A stretch of 64,000 nucleotides of DNA from Theobroma cacao (lineage: Eukaryota > Streptophyta > Magnoliopsida > Malvales > Malvaceae). A program made the position numbers and the translations under genes. Of this stretch, positions 11,851-23,653 are shown one piece after another. Where the stretch lies: contig NC_030852.1 in the NCBI RefSeq assembly GCF_000208745.1, positions 28,240,684-28,304,683 of the forward strand. The letters are read 5' to 3'. The number at the start of each line of letters is the position of its first letter. Position 1 is the first letter of the stretch. The notes under the pieces were generated by a model. That model ran no database searches and was not told the origin of the DNA. It worked only from the letters and a program-made list of their open reading frames with translations.

Positions 11851-12834
11851 CTGCTCCAACGGACTTCTTCTTCTTCTGTGGTGCTCTCTCTCTCTTTATT
11901 CCTAGCCAGGTTTTGTTTCTCTTTCTATAATCTTTATAGTGTTTTTTGGTCTGTGTTTTGTTTTGTGTGTTTGAATTTGAAAAGTGGGTTTTTGTTTCTT
12001 TGTTTGTGGGGAAGGGAAGATTTTGGATCTGGGGGTGCTTTGTTCTGAGGTAAATTTTGATGGGTTTCTGTTGAATTTTGCTTTTTTTTATGTGATTACC
12101 GGCTTTTTAGCTGATGGGTATTGGTGCTTTAAGGTGTTGAGGTGGTTCTTTAGGTGTTTAGGGTTTTCAATTGGTAATCTTTTTTGTTGAGCTTTTGGTA
12201 TGATAAAGTTTGTTTGTTTCTTATTTGATGTTGGAATGTGATTCGTTTTCTGCTTTGAGCTGGGATTAAAGTTTGTTGAGCTAACAAACTATATTGATGT
12301 ATTTATGTGAGGTTTTTCTCAAACTGGACTTGCATGGTATTATAGTTCTATTTTAAAAAAAAAATATTATAGTTTCTAATTTAATCCACAAAGAATGGTT
12401 TTTTTTTTTGGGAGTTGAATTAAAGTGCTTGATTGAAAGCTGATAATTTCAATCTTTTTACAGATCCAGGCAATCTGATAAGAACTGAGATGAATCCTCG
12501 GCTGTGCGTTTAAGATTATGATGTTTTGGGGCACACTGTTCCATTTTAAGGTCATGCTGTCACGAATTCTGGTGTTGTGTTCTTCACAGTGAGTGTTGCT
12601 GTCAAAGTTCAACAACTAGCCTTGAAAGTCTTATGTTTTAGGAGTCTTGACCTCACGTATGGATTTGGTGACGACGAGTTATGTGAACAGAAAAATATAT
12701 AAATCAAAATTTTGACCTAAAATTCGACTTCCTTGATTCTTTGGGAGCTTAAGTTATTACTGCTGCCAAGAACATAGGGTCATAAACGGAGATTCTGAAT
12801 CATTTTTGGATTGGTTAAAGGGCTAGAAAGTGTT
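11851..12834 (+). promoter_or_regulatory. PEPKR2 5' leader with predicted intron and three short uORFs
   Basis: CT-rich sequence near 11880-11900 looks like a leader start. A donor (CCAG|GTTTTG, exon end near 11909; an alternative GAG|GTAAAT lies near 12050) can pair with the acceptor TTTTTACAG at 12463 to remove a leader intron. Downstream of that acceptor three short upstream ORFs precede the main ATG: 12490-12513 (7 codons plus stop), 12518-12592 (24 plus stop) and 12659-12715 (18 plus stop). The main frame has an in-frame stop at 12796-12798, so the first in-frame ATG is 12835. The leader structure is inferred and needs transcript data. Confidence 0.5.
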
Positions 12835-15002
12835 ATGGCTGTTGCCAAGAGCAACAGCATCAGTGAAACGTCAAAGCAACCGTGCAATTGCTTCAAAGTT
12901 GCAAGCTTGAGTGAAACAATTTTGGAGACTGAACAGACTGCAAATTTGAAAGATCGATACATTCTTGGAGAACAATTGGGTTGGGGTCAATTTGGTGTTA
13001 TCAGGTTGTGCTCAGATAAGTTGACTAGAGAGGTACTGGCATGCAAATCGATATCTAAAGATAGATTGGTAACATCTGATGATGCAAGGAGTGTCAAGCT
13101 TGAAATTGAAATTATGACTAGGTTATCAGGACATCCAAATGTTGTAGATCTGAAGGCTGTTTATGAGGATGAGGACTATGTTCATTTGGTGATGGAGCTT
13201 TGTGCAGGAGGGGAGCTTTTCCACCGGTTAGAGAAGTATGGGCGTTTTTCTGAGGCAGAGGCTAGAGTTCTCTTCAGGCATCTGATGCAAGTAGTCCTAT
13301 ATTGTCATGAAATTGGGGTTGTTCATAGAGATTTAAAGCCAGAGAATATCCTCTTAGCAACAAAAGCCTCATCATCGCCAATCAAACTAGCAGATTTTGG
13401 TCTTGCAACGTACATTGAGCCTGGTATAGTTATACATTTCTTCTTTCACTTTCTCTAACCAAGAACAATTTTTCTCATAGTGATTGCTTGCTTCCTCAAA
13501 CATTTTTAGGTTTTTATGTTTTTAACCATTTTGGGTTTTGTTACCAACAGGGCAGTGTTTGCATGGGACTGTTGGGAGTCCATTTTATATAGCTCCTGAG
13601 GTTTTGGTGGGGGGATATAATCAGGCTGCTGATGTTTGGAGTGCTGGGGTGATTCTGTACATACTCCTTAGTGGGACACCACCATTTTGGGGTAAGACTA
13701 AGTCACGAATATTTGATGCTGTGAGGGCAGCTGATCTGCAGTTCCCATCAGATCCTTGGGATCGCATTTCTGATTCTGCAAAGAATTTAGTCAGGGGAAT
13801 GCTCAATACAGATCCTTTTCAAAGACTCACTGCTTTGCATGTTTTAGGTAGGCTGGAAATTCACTGCAAACAATCGTCATAAATCCATACTTGGGGCATG
13901 TGGACAGTGTTAAAATAGTTGTTTAATTATTATCTTTTCTGGCATTAATGTAAATGGAAACCTCATAATGGGAAGGCCAATTTTATCTATTTGCTTAACA
14001 CTAGAAGAGTTCAAAGGAACCAATGCAATTAATGTTGGGATTGTGTTTTTACCATAGCCATAATTCTTGGAGTTGCAACACCTTCTGTACTAACTTTCTT
14101 TAATTGAATGAAGCTGCCTGTTTGGCTGACTAGTATGAATGGGCCAGTAGGCCCTGAGAAATACTTAAGAGTGTCCCTTTCTCACTTGTTGCCGTAATTT
14201 CTCCCTTCTCAAGAAGCTTAACTTTGAATCGTCTTTTTGCAGATCATTTATGGATGAAGAATGATGAATCTTGTCATGAAGAATCAAGTGAGCTTATATA
14301 CCAAAGTTGTGGAGAGTGGGAAATAGGTAGTGGCACATTCTCTTTGTCTAGGGATCAGGATATCAGCTTTGGTGCTGGATCACCAACCATATGTGGTGTT
14401 CAGTCACCTGCACTCACATGCAGAACATCATTTTCTTCTTTCTTGGTGGAGCCATCTACACCTTGCTTCCCCTTGGGTGGATTTTCATTCTGCAGTGGTA
14501 ATTCTGATACCTTAGAACTTTCTTCTCCTGTTCCCTCAATGCCAAGCTTTGCTTTCTTCAGTCCATGTTCTGTGGTTGAACAAGAGAACTGCAAATTAGA
14601 TTTCTCAACCACCGTTACCAGAATGGAGACAACTTATGGAGGTAATTTGTGTTAACCATCTTTCAACTCTCCATATTAACATTTGTTCTACATTTGGCAT
14701 CCCAAATTATGTTTTTGCATCATTGTGCAGATGCAGGTTTAGACAAGGTGCTTGTGTTGCCAGATTCTTCTCCTTGCTGTGGGCCTGAGGCAAGAGAAAT
14801 GGAGAACAAGGCAGCTGAATTTAGGAGGACAGGGGGATCGAGTGGGTCCAGGATGTTGGCCTTTCACAGCAAAAGGAACCGCACCATTGGTCATGGTGAG
14901 CGAGAACAACTTGATTTCATGGTGTCTGAATCAGTTATCCGATGGGCATCATGCACAAATCTCCCAACTGCCACATCCCTGAGGTCGTCTCTTGTGTGTT
15001 GA
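12835..15002 (+). CDS. PEPKR2: Serine/threonine protein kinase, PEPKR2 type
   Basis: A protein kinase related to PEP-carboxylase kinases and CDPKs but without EF hands. Exons are 12835-13423, 13551-13847, 14243-14641 and 14731-15002 (TGA), giving 518 aa in frame. The kinase domain spans about residues 42-300, with glycine loop LGEQLGWGQFGV, ATP lysine K71 in VLACKS, catalytic HRDLKPEN with D166, DFG at 187-189, and the APE segment YIAPEVLVGGYNQAADVWSAG. All key catalytic residues are present, so it should be active. The C-terminal 220 residues are Ser/Phe/Pro-rich without a calcium-binding domain. They end in SESVIRWASCTNLPTATSLR and SSLVC, a tail I recall as conserved in PEPKR2. Substrates are not known to me. 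Its head-to-head neighbour is the Ycf20-like gene. Confidence 0.93.
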
Positions 15003-16000
15003 GCTGTTGCTATGAGTCAGGATAGCTCTGATGAGAATTAACATTTGCAGAAATTGCATTTCCATGTAAAAGATTTTATAGCTAATCTTGTATTAGGTAG
15101 TGTTTTGTGCCCATGTTGCTGATTCCCGGTGCTTAGCACCAGCTTCAAACGACTGCTGTTGAGTGCTGCTTCTAGCTTTTTCACTGGTTGATACTAGTTA
15201 GGAAGAGAGTAACAAGTTGTGGCTGCTGGGGCTTTGCTTGGTGTATAAAGGATAGTATGAAGTTTTCCAGGTTTCATATGTTGGCATTGTATAAATAACA
15301 GCAACTGAAATTTTATGTATCTTTTCCTTTGTTATGTTGTGGCAAAAAAATTTAGGCAAACGGTGCCATCATATCAATGGTTTTGTTCAAAGTCATTCCA
15401 TCGAAGTTGTGGATGCCAATGAAAACTACTTCAAAAACAGAAAAACAGAAGCAAAAGATAAAATCCTGAAAACTGAGCTTGTACTAGTAGGTTTCCCAAG
15501 GAAACTTCTATTTGCAATTTGATAACCGAGTAAGGTCCAGTTTGACAATAAGATTTGGCAATTGTGATTTACAGTAATAACGATCGTGACTGTAGCTCTG
15601 TGTCTGTTCTTACCGTTACAAACAATGAAACAAAAGAAGAAGAAGATTTAATTTCTTTGGTCCGGTTTGATTCCAGTTATTTTGGACTTAGATTTTGAAT
15701 ATGTAAACGTTAAATTCAGAACCAACTTGGCTCACAAATCACCATGATTGCATCAATTGGACGAAATTTCACCATATTCCATGATTTTTCCAAAGTGCAA
15801 AAGATAAGGTCCTAACTTTCCAACAAAAACCAGCCACACAGTTTGATATACTCCATTCATCCATTTGAACAAAAATAATTAGTGCTTTGGGTTATTCCAC
15901 ATGGATTTGCTGATAATATGATTCGATTGCAAGAATACGTGTGCTACTCTTCTTTTCACTTTTCTGAACTCAAAACGAAGCTTTCCATTCCCAACAGAAA
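15003..16000. other. Intergenic: PEPKR2 3' UTR and promoter of the next gene
   Basis: The first 300 bp are probably the PEPKR2 3' UTR. The rest is an AT-rich spacer. Words of the type GGTCC(a/g)GTTTGA occur at about 15535 and 15659, but both are in the same orientation, so they do not form a terminal inverted repeat. No gene was seen. Confidence 0.55.
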
Positions 16001-16811
16001 ATGGGTTGTAAACTGAACTCCTTGGAACCACCAATCTTATGTCAGGTCCCTGCAAGGAAACCACGTTTTAGAACTAGACTGATTGCTTTCTCTTCTTATG
16101 CACCAAACAAAGGCGAAGCTGTTTCCACAACCAAATCCATCGAAACCCAGCTGCCAAAGACTGATGTCTATAGTATTAGCTTCAAGACCCTGGGAGCTTG
16201 TAAGCTAGGTATTTCCAGATATCCCGACTTTGAGTATAATGCTGAAGGGGGAGCAGGAACTGGAACTGGTACGAAGATCAACGACCGTAATGAACTTTCA
16301 GTTAGTTTTGACCTTAAAACACTGTACGTTCCACCACTGACAAGTGCAACAACAAAGTTCCTGGGATTGCCATTGCCACCGTTTTTGAAGATTGACATTG
16401 TCCCTCAACTCTTTCAGGGAAACATCAACCAAGAATCTGGCAAGGTAAGCTAAGCTTACTTAAAGTAACACAGAAGTTTGTCAAAGAAGCAAATATTGCA
16501 TTAATTGAGATGTTTCTTTGCATTTGCTTTCGTAGGTTGACCTGGAATTCTTGGCCAAGTTCTGCTTTTCTGTTGGGAGTATTTACAAAGCACCGCCATT
16601 GCTGGTGAAGACAGTTTTAACATCTGAGGAATCAAAAGGAAAGATCAGAAGTGGACGAGGAGAGAGGTTGGATAACAAAGGGAATTGCAAATTGGTTGGA
16701 GTAGCCTCTGTTGACCCTATTGATGATTTCTTCATGAATTCTTTGCTCGGTCTTCCCACTGAATGCCTTGCCAAACTGAATGCTGTCATCACCTTATCTA
16801 ATTCTTCATGA
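16001..16811 (+). CDS. Plant protein of unknown function, probably plastid-targeted
   Basis: Two exons, 16001-16444 and 16536-16811 (TGA), joined in phase 0, encode 239 aa. I do not recognise a named domain. The first 50 or so residues are basic and hydroxyl-rich with few acids (LNSLEPPILCQVPARKPRFR and onward), compatible with a chloroplast transit peptide. The rest looks like a beta-rich globular domain with alternating hydrophobic strands, for example SISFKTLGACKLGISRYPDF, LPLPPFLKIDIVPQLFQGNI and VDLEFLAKFCFSVGSIYKAP. The C-terminal block is DPIDDFFMNSLLGLPTECLA. A glycine/threonine-rich loop (GGAGTGTGTK) sits in the middle. There is no membrane segment. The frame is clean and the splice sites are canonical, so this is a real gene. 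Function is unknown. Confidence 0.8.
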
Positions 16812-17694
16812 AGCATGCAATTTTCACCACATAAAAATATGTTGTATATATTGTTACAATGTTACTCATGACTATCTAAAGTGTAATAAGTATTTATTTA
16901 CCCAAAAAAATAAAAAATAAAAAAACTCAGGAAGAGTTACTTGGAACCTCCCCTGTTTGCTGCTTTGAAAAAAAACCCTAATCTGGCATCCGGTGCTCAT
17001 TGCTCAACCTTTGGTTACAACACCTAGCCTCGGCTAACAACTTATCTTTAAATTTCTTTGATATGTAAGTGAACAATGTACGTTGCAAAGGCACAGTATA
17101 ACTTATTTATTACCAGTTTCCTAGTACTATTATCTTTGTTGCAACTTACAACAATATAGTTCCTACTGTAACTTACTATTATCTCAGTTATTAGTTCTTT
17201 ACATCTTTGTTTAAATTTATGATGTTAAACGGGTAGAGTACTACAATGTATAGCAATAGGTGTTTGGGGTCTTCGGGTATTTGTTGTTTTAGGCGTGATG
17301 TTGGTGGCAGAACCGTTCTGGGTTACTGCCTTATGATCATTTGCTTGATCATTGCTTGGCTATGCCAAAGTCTTGTAGCATTTTACATGATACTTCATAA
17401 AATATGAACATTTTGATCAAGCGAAAAGAAAAATACAACTATTTTCAACCACTCCTGCCTCCTCTTTACGACCCCCAGAACAAAAAGAAAATCCATAATT
17501 GAGTTGCCTAACCTCAAGCAAAATCAAGGTTGCAGCAAATATAAAAGCCACTTGTAAGGCAGTAAGTAGAAAGAATTGGCATGAAAGTCAATGCTACTAC
17601 TCGCATTATTGGTGGTTACACTAGTTTAAATAACATCTTTTCCTCTTTTCCTTTGTCTTCTTTGTTTTAGACATGATATGTATCGAATTCAATA
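16812..17694. other. Intergenic, convergent 3' ends
   Basis: This is the space between the stop codons of the unknown plastid gene (+) and the ABC transporter (-). It is AT-rich, with aataaa-like words on both strands (for example near 16905-16920). No repeat or gene was recognised. Confidence 0.55.
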
Positions 17695-20600
17695 TTATTC
17701 AAATGCCAGCCTTTGGGTGCCAACTAATGAAGCATATTGCCCTTTCCTAGATAACAATTCAAAATGCGTCCCCAGCTCTGCTATCTTGCCATCAGAACAA
17801 AGGGCAATTTGGTGGGCATTCTGAACTGTGCTTAATCTATGAGCAATCACTAATGTTGTTCTTCCTTTCATTAGATGGTTCAAAGCATCCTGGACCAGGC
17901 GCTCACTAACTGCATCCAAAGCACTTGTTGCCTGCAACGACATAATAATAAAAAGCATGCATTTTAATATTTAGACTTCTGAATGGAAATGGAGTTCCAA
18001 AGTATCTCAAAAATACAACCAAACAAGCCTTTGGGAAGAAATTTAGGGCCTGGCATTAAATAATGCCCGGGCTTCATGTCTTGAATCAGGCTGAGAATGA
18101 TCTGCACCAAGAGAATGTGCAGATGCACAAGGCATAAAAAAGAAATTACCTCATCAAGAATCAGGATAGGAGCATTCTTGAGGAGAGCTCTTGCAATAGC
18201 AATTCTCTGAAGATGAAACAGTAAGAATCAGTTACCCCTTCTACCTTTCCCAGTTATTCATACATACATACATACGTATACATCCACTCATGTAGATAAT
18301 GTAAGTATGCACCAGCACCATGCACGTATACTAAGTATATTACCTGCCTCTGTCCTCCACTCAGCAAGCCTCCACGCTCACCAACCAGTGTGTCATAGCC
18401 CTTTAAAGTAAACAAAAATTTAGCAGAAAATAAATATGCTTGCAAAACAAAGACAGATGCATAAGTCAAACCAACAAACCTGCGGAAGAGAAATTATAAA
18501 TTCATGAGCATTTGCAGCTTTTGCAGCCTTAATAATGTCATCCTTGGATACATTATCGTCTGGAAGCCCATATGCGATATTTTCTCCAACAGATACCGAA
18601 AATAGAACAGGTTCCTGTGTCATTTTATCCATATCAACATTGACAAATGCAACAATAAAGTCTGAATTACATCCAAGCTTAACCAATCAAACTCAAGCTA
18701 TTCCTTAAACCGATGAAGCCAACTAAATCAATCCAGCACCAAAGTGCCATTAATTAAATCCTCCTAATTAACAACAACAACATTCAGAAATAAGAGAACA
18801 TGAATGATGCTAGGCTTGCATATATGTTTCTGCAAAGTTTCGCTTAATCTAAACAAACACTACAGAACTATTATTACATAAAATTATGGACAGCAGCCTG
18901 GAGTCAATTCTGATTGAGATAATTTGTCATCATTTTCACTTTGTCCGATGATTAGCAAAGTAAGTCAAAGAATGCTATTCATACCATTCAACACGTCTGG
19001 TGCACTATTGACAGTAACCTTTTGCTTTGTAACCTATACAAGCATTATCCTATGAACAAGTTCAATGGTTGGCTGATAAAGCAAGTTGACCAGGTTATTT
19101 GATTAATCATGCTGAGGTTAAGAAAGCACAAGAATGACAGCACAAGTACAATGCCTTCATGTTAAATGCTAATTAACATGCATGAAGTTTCACGTATATA
19201 CTTTTTTTTTTTTTGAAAAGCAAGTTTCAAATATATACTTGATTCACAATGGAGACAACACGGGCCCATTCACTCTTGTCAAAAGTTCGGACATCCTCTC
19301 CAGCAACTGTTATACGACCACTCGTTGGCTGCAAGAATATAATATCAATTTGTGCAAGATAAGTGGAACCAACAAATACAATTTTCTTTCAAACCTCATA
19401 GAAGCGTGCCAATAGCTGTACTATTGTGCTTTTGCCTGCACCACTTGGGCCCACCAGAGCAGTTACAGTTCCGCATTTTAGAGTCAAATTAAGACCATTA
19501 AGAATTTCCACATCAGGCCTTAAAGGATAAGAAAAATGTACATCTGCAGGACAAAGAAGCACATTAGATGGTGCAGTAGAATATTGTATGTATATTTGAT
19601 CATTGCTCCAAGATTACATTTACCAGTGACTCAGAAAAAGCTGATTTAAAACAAAAGAAGGAGATGAAGAAGAGAGATTTTACTTTAAAAGCTAACTTTT
19701 CTGCTAACATACTAGATGAGCTACATTCACATTCTAAGCTTCATAAAAAAGCCTAAATTATTTTAAACTTGTTCAGAAAAAGAAAGTATGATATATGTAT
19801 GAAACTTTCCTCTTACCAAAAACTTCCTCATTTCACTTAATGTAAAAATATTTTATATTTTCGTAATAAGAAGATACAAATCTTCCAAAAAATACAATAC
19901 AAAGACTGCCTCATATAGAAATTAGGCAGACAGCATACAATAATACCTTCAAGACAAACATCGCCTGACCAAGCTAGTCTTCCCACATTGCTAGCTGATT
20001 TCAGTGCTGACATGTAATGTGAATTTAATTGTTGATTTTTCTCAAAAGCACCATTGGAGATGAACAATTTGATATTTTCATCATCAACTTCTTTTTTCTG
20101 GATTTCTTTTTCTAAACCATAAGCAAGGGCTTCATCGATTTCTGCTCCAGATATAAATGAATTAATCCTCTCAACAGCAGCAAAAGTTCCCCGTAGGTCT
20201 CCAAATGTGTTAACCAGTCCTTGAACCTGATATGAGTGTTACAGCGGAAAGCACATATCATAAGGTGCAAGCATACGTGAGTGTGGAGGGTGAAAAGGGA
20301 CTCACAGCAAAGGTTAATGTAAAAGTGTATCCAATGAAAGAAGCCACAGTTCCAACAGACAATTCCCCCTGCAATCAGCATATGAGAGAGAGAGAGAGAG
20401 AGAGAGACAAACATTTAGTATGAAAGAATGACAAAAATAAAATGCTCAGAGGAAAATGGTTAAAATTAAACATTTAGGATGAATAACACGAACATTTAAG
20501 ATAGTTAAGAGAAAGTGTATCCCAAGATTGAAATGCTCACCGCCTTCACTTTGCTTCCTCCAAGGCAGTACAAGGCAAGTAAAGAAATATAGACAGCAAC

Positions 20601-23064
20601 CCTGGTCAAAGATTCATTTATGGATTTGAAAGTCCCAATCTTTATACCACTTTTCTGATATGCAAGAACCTGCCAAAACCCTTGAAAATAAATGTTAAGT
20701 GCACCAAAGAACTTCAACTACTTATGCAGTGTGAATAAAAGCTTTAGTAATTACATAAAAGAGCCAATCTCAAATATCTTACCTGGCTACCAAACATTGA
20801 CATTTGACGCTTTTCCCCACAAAAGGATCTTACCTACGACAACCAAAGTTATAATTTTAATCAAGCCTACATCAAAGCTTTACTCACACCTTTATCTTGA
20901 AGTAAAACAAAGATATCAAGTGATTGGCATTGTCAGATTTTGGAGTTCAAGAAAATCAAATTTCCATCAGGAGATGTAGCGATAAGTAGGTAGGTGGACA
21001 TAGCATTTTAAGAACATACAGTTCGAATTGCAGAAAATGTTTCTGTCACACAGTCAGACATTGAAGCTTGGGCCAATCCATGAGCTCTAAACACAGGTAC
21101 AGTTGATCGCTTGTATAAAGCTTGAAAGAATAATCATCATCATCAGAAGCAGAAAAAAAAAAGACATGAACTTGCATAAGTATGACACATTTCAAAAGGG
21201 GAGTAAAATGAGCATGAAGGAATAATCATTAACAGATCAAATTTAGACAGTGTCAGAAGAAACAGGGTTTAAGGAAGAAAAGTGTATATACACATTTGTG
21301 AACATGACAAATAGACAATAGTTGAAGAAATGCCAAACTTGCAACTAGCCTACAAAATAAAACTCTTCAAACCATTGACATGCCCACCTTCAACAGCAAA
21401 TTTGGTGAGGGAAGTATCACAAAGTTTTGGCAGTAGGTCTAGTATCTATTCTTGTGTGATACATAGAAAGTTTAGGTTATGGAAACACATAAACAACCAT
21501 GAATCTGACACTGTGAGACTCCCAACAAGTATTAAACACTACAAAGTAACATAGAGGATAAAGACAACTCCTACATCACTTTTATGATAAAGATAAATTC
21601 AAACAAGGAATAACCTGCTAAATAAACAAACTTTCCAAAGAGAAAGAATTTACCAACTGAAACGGACACAAAAAGCATCAACAGGCCCAGAATTGGGGCT
21701 AGTTGGGGAGATAGAGCAAACAGTATGCATATTGTCCCAACAACCTACAACAACATAAAATACTCGGGTTGAAATGAAATGATCAATACAATCATAAAAG
21801 ATGCTTTGCGTTGAATCACACATGCATAAATCCTAGAAATACAAAGGTAAACATAGTGTTTTTAAGCGACTAGTCTCAACTATCAATGGCATTCAAGATT
21901 CAAACAATTCTGCTAAAATTGTTTTTGAAGTCCAGGAACTTTAAACTAAATTCAAGTCAAAGAAGAATAAAGTTGGCCAGAGTCGAAGATAATTCAAACT
22001 ACATTCTTAATTTTAGGCAACATCTAGCTCACGTTTGCTTTAGTATAGAGTGGCTTGCCTCAGAAAGTGCCCTGAACCCGCGATCCCTTGAAATGTTCTC
22101 GCTGACAACATCTTTTAAAGAACCCAAATCAGATGTCAACAAACCACTGAGCTCACCAACCTATAAGAAGCAAAACACTAGACTTTGACAAAAAGCCACT
22201 AACCAAAAAAAAAAAAACTATTTTCTTTACCATTCACAAACCTTGTATCGATCAAAAAACTCCGCCTGCATAGACAAAGACAAAAGTACAATTAGAAAAA
22301 GTAATACTACAATTTAAATATCAAATCCATTGAGAAGATAGTGAAAAATAATCATAAGTTACATACCTTTTGAATCAAAACTCTTCTAAAAATCTGAGCT
22401 CGAAGTGTTGACATAACCTTCTCCCATATGGTATTCATATTTACGACAAAAATAACTGTGAAAATGGGCTCCAATGAGTATAAAAGCCCAACTTTGCTAA
22501 GCAGCTTCCATAACGGCTCGGGTCTGGCGCCTATAAGCACTTCGAAGAATCGTCCTATACATTTCCTTGATCTTAATTAGCATAAAAATCTTTTAATTTG
22601 TTAACTTAACATCAGCAAAGATATCCCTTACCAGAAAATATGGGCATTGAGAGAGTACACGTGGTGCAGCCAATGAGAGCCAACACCGAGACGCTGATTC
22701 TGAGCTTGTGCCGAACCAGAAGACCCCATAGTAGCCTCCGACTGATCAAGTTCGGCGGCTCAGCTTTCTCGATATCCGGATCCGGCTCGTCGACTTTCGG
22801 GTCAGGCTCGCTCACGATCGGAGGCCCGGCGATGTAAGCGCGAGATACTGGACTCGAGACGTTCAGTCGTCTGGATTTTGTTGTTGTGGGGAGAGAAATT
22901 GGCGGGAAAGTACATGATTGGTGGAGAGGGGAATTTTGAGAGAGACTGAGCTTGAGCTTGAGCTTGAGCTTGAGCTTGCGCGCGTGGCATGTGCTACTGG
23001 AGAAGCGCGTCGGGTTGAGATGGTGAAGGAGAGGCACGGTTATTGAGGTGGAGGCAGTGGCCAT
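17695..23064 (-). CDS. ABCB28: Half-size ABC transporter, ABCB28/TAP1-like, plastid
   Basis: A half transporter (one membrane domain plus one ATPase domain) of subfamily B that must dimerise. The Arabidopsis homologue ABCB28 is predicted in the plastid envelope. Its substrate is not known to me. Sixteen exons from 23064-22632 down to 17931-17695 join in frame to 728 aa. The others are 22554-22367, 22265-22242, 22160-22059, 21744-21654, 21120-21020, 20833-20783, 20669-20541, 20368-20306, 20226-19947, 19543-19395, 19328-19239, 18614-18480, 18400-18344 and 18206-18150. The Ser/Lys/Leu-rich N-terminus fits a transit peptide and carries a KLKLKLKL repeat. The membrane domain spans about 115-400. 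Nucleotide-binding motifs are Walker [10 protein letters not shown] 519-527, Q-loop in VSIVNQEP, signature LSGGQ 625-629, Walker B ILILDE 645-650, D-loop SALD and switch His 681 in IAHRLST. All are intact. Exon 3 is a 24-bp microexon, and intron 4 appears to use a GC donor. The start was taken at 23064, the first ATG; the frame upstream has only a GTG. Confidence 0.95.
22948..22977. repeat. In-frame hexanucleotide repeat (GAGCTT)5 in ABCB28 exon 1
   Basis: Five perfect copies of a 6-bp unit inside the predicted transit-peptide coding region. On the coding strand the unit encodes alternating Lys-Leu. Because the unit is a multiple of three, copy-number change would add or remove Lys-Leu pairs without a frameshift. 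Confidence 0.9.
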
Positions 23065-23653
23065 GGACACATGAATAGAAAAGAAAAGAGAGAGAGAGAG
23101 AGAGAGAGATAATTTTGATTTTTTGAGAATTTTTGTCCAAATTCTTGGTTTAATTCGCCAACGGTTCTAGCACGTATTTTTCACGTGGAAGTAACTGCTT
23201 TGGTAGAAAATAAACGGCGACGTTTAAAAATGGTCAATGCCAGGGGCATAAGCATCATCATGGTGGAACTCGGATGTCATTTTGGTAAAATTATACTGCA
23301 TCTCATATCCACGTGTCATACGATGGATCGCTACTGAGATCAGCTCTTCACGGGATTCTGGTCGCTGCCCCCATCACGGTCACGATTCTCCATAAAAAAA
23401 CACACAAAACTCGACGATTCCTTGCCTCTACCCCTGAAAACTGACTCACCTCTGTCCCTTTCTTTCTGTACTGAGTTCGTTTTACCAGCTCAACTCGGTT
23501 CTTCAAATCGAACTCTTTCACTTTCTCTCTCTCTTTTCCACTCCATGGGACAGAATCCACCACGTCAGATCCGGAACCTCAATCAGGAATCCTTTATTCT
23601 GTAGAAAAAAATCACGAATCATTTTTTTCTCTGTTGACTTTTATTTTTTGGCC
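23065..23653. promoter_or_regulatory. Divergent promoter region between ABCB28 and the PGAP3-like gene
   Basis: Only 589 bp separate the two start codons, so both promoters and both leaders lie here. Visible elements are two ACGTG cores (CACGTGGA near 23183 and CCACGTGTC near 23310, G-box or ABRE-like), a GA microsatellite (about 23088-23109) in the probable ABCB28 leader, and CT-rich sequence (about 23505-23540) in the probable PGAP3 leader. No clear TATA box stands out for either gene. Shared regulation is inference. Confidence 0.5.

Noticed and set aside
15535..15680. Possible MITE with GGTCC.GTTTGA ends
   Set aside because: The two words are in direct, not inverted, orientation and no target duplication was found.
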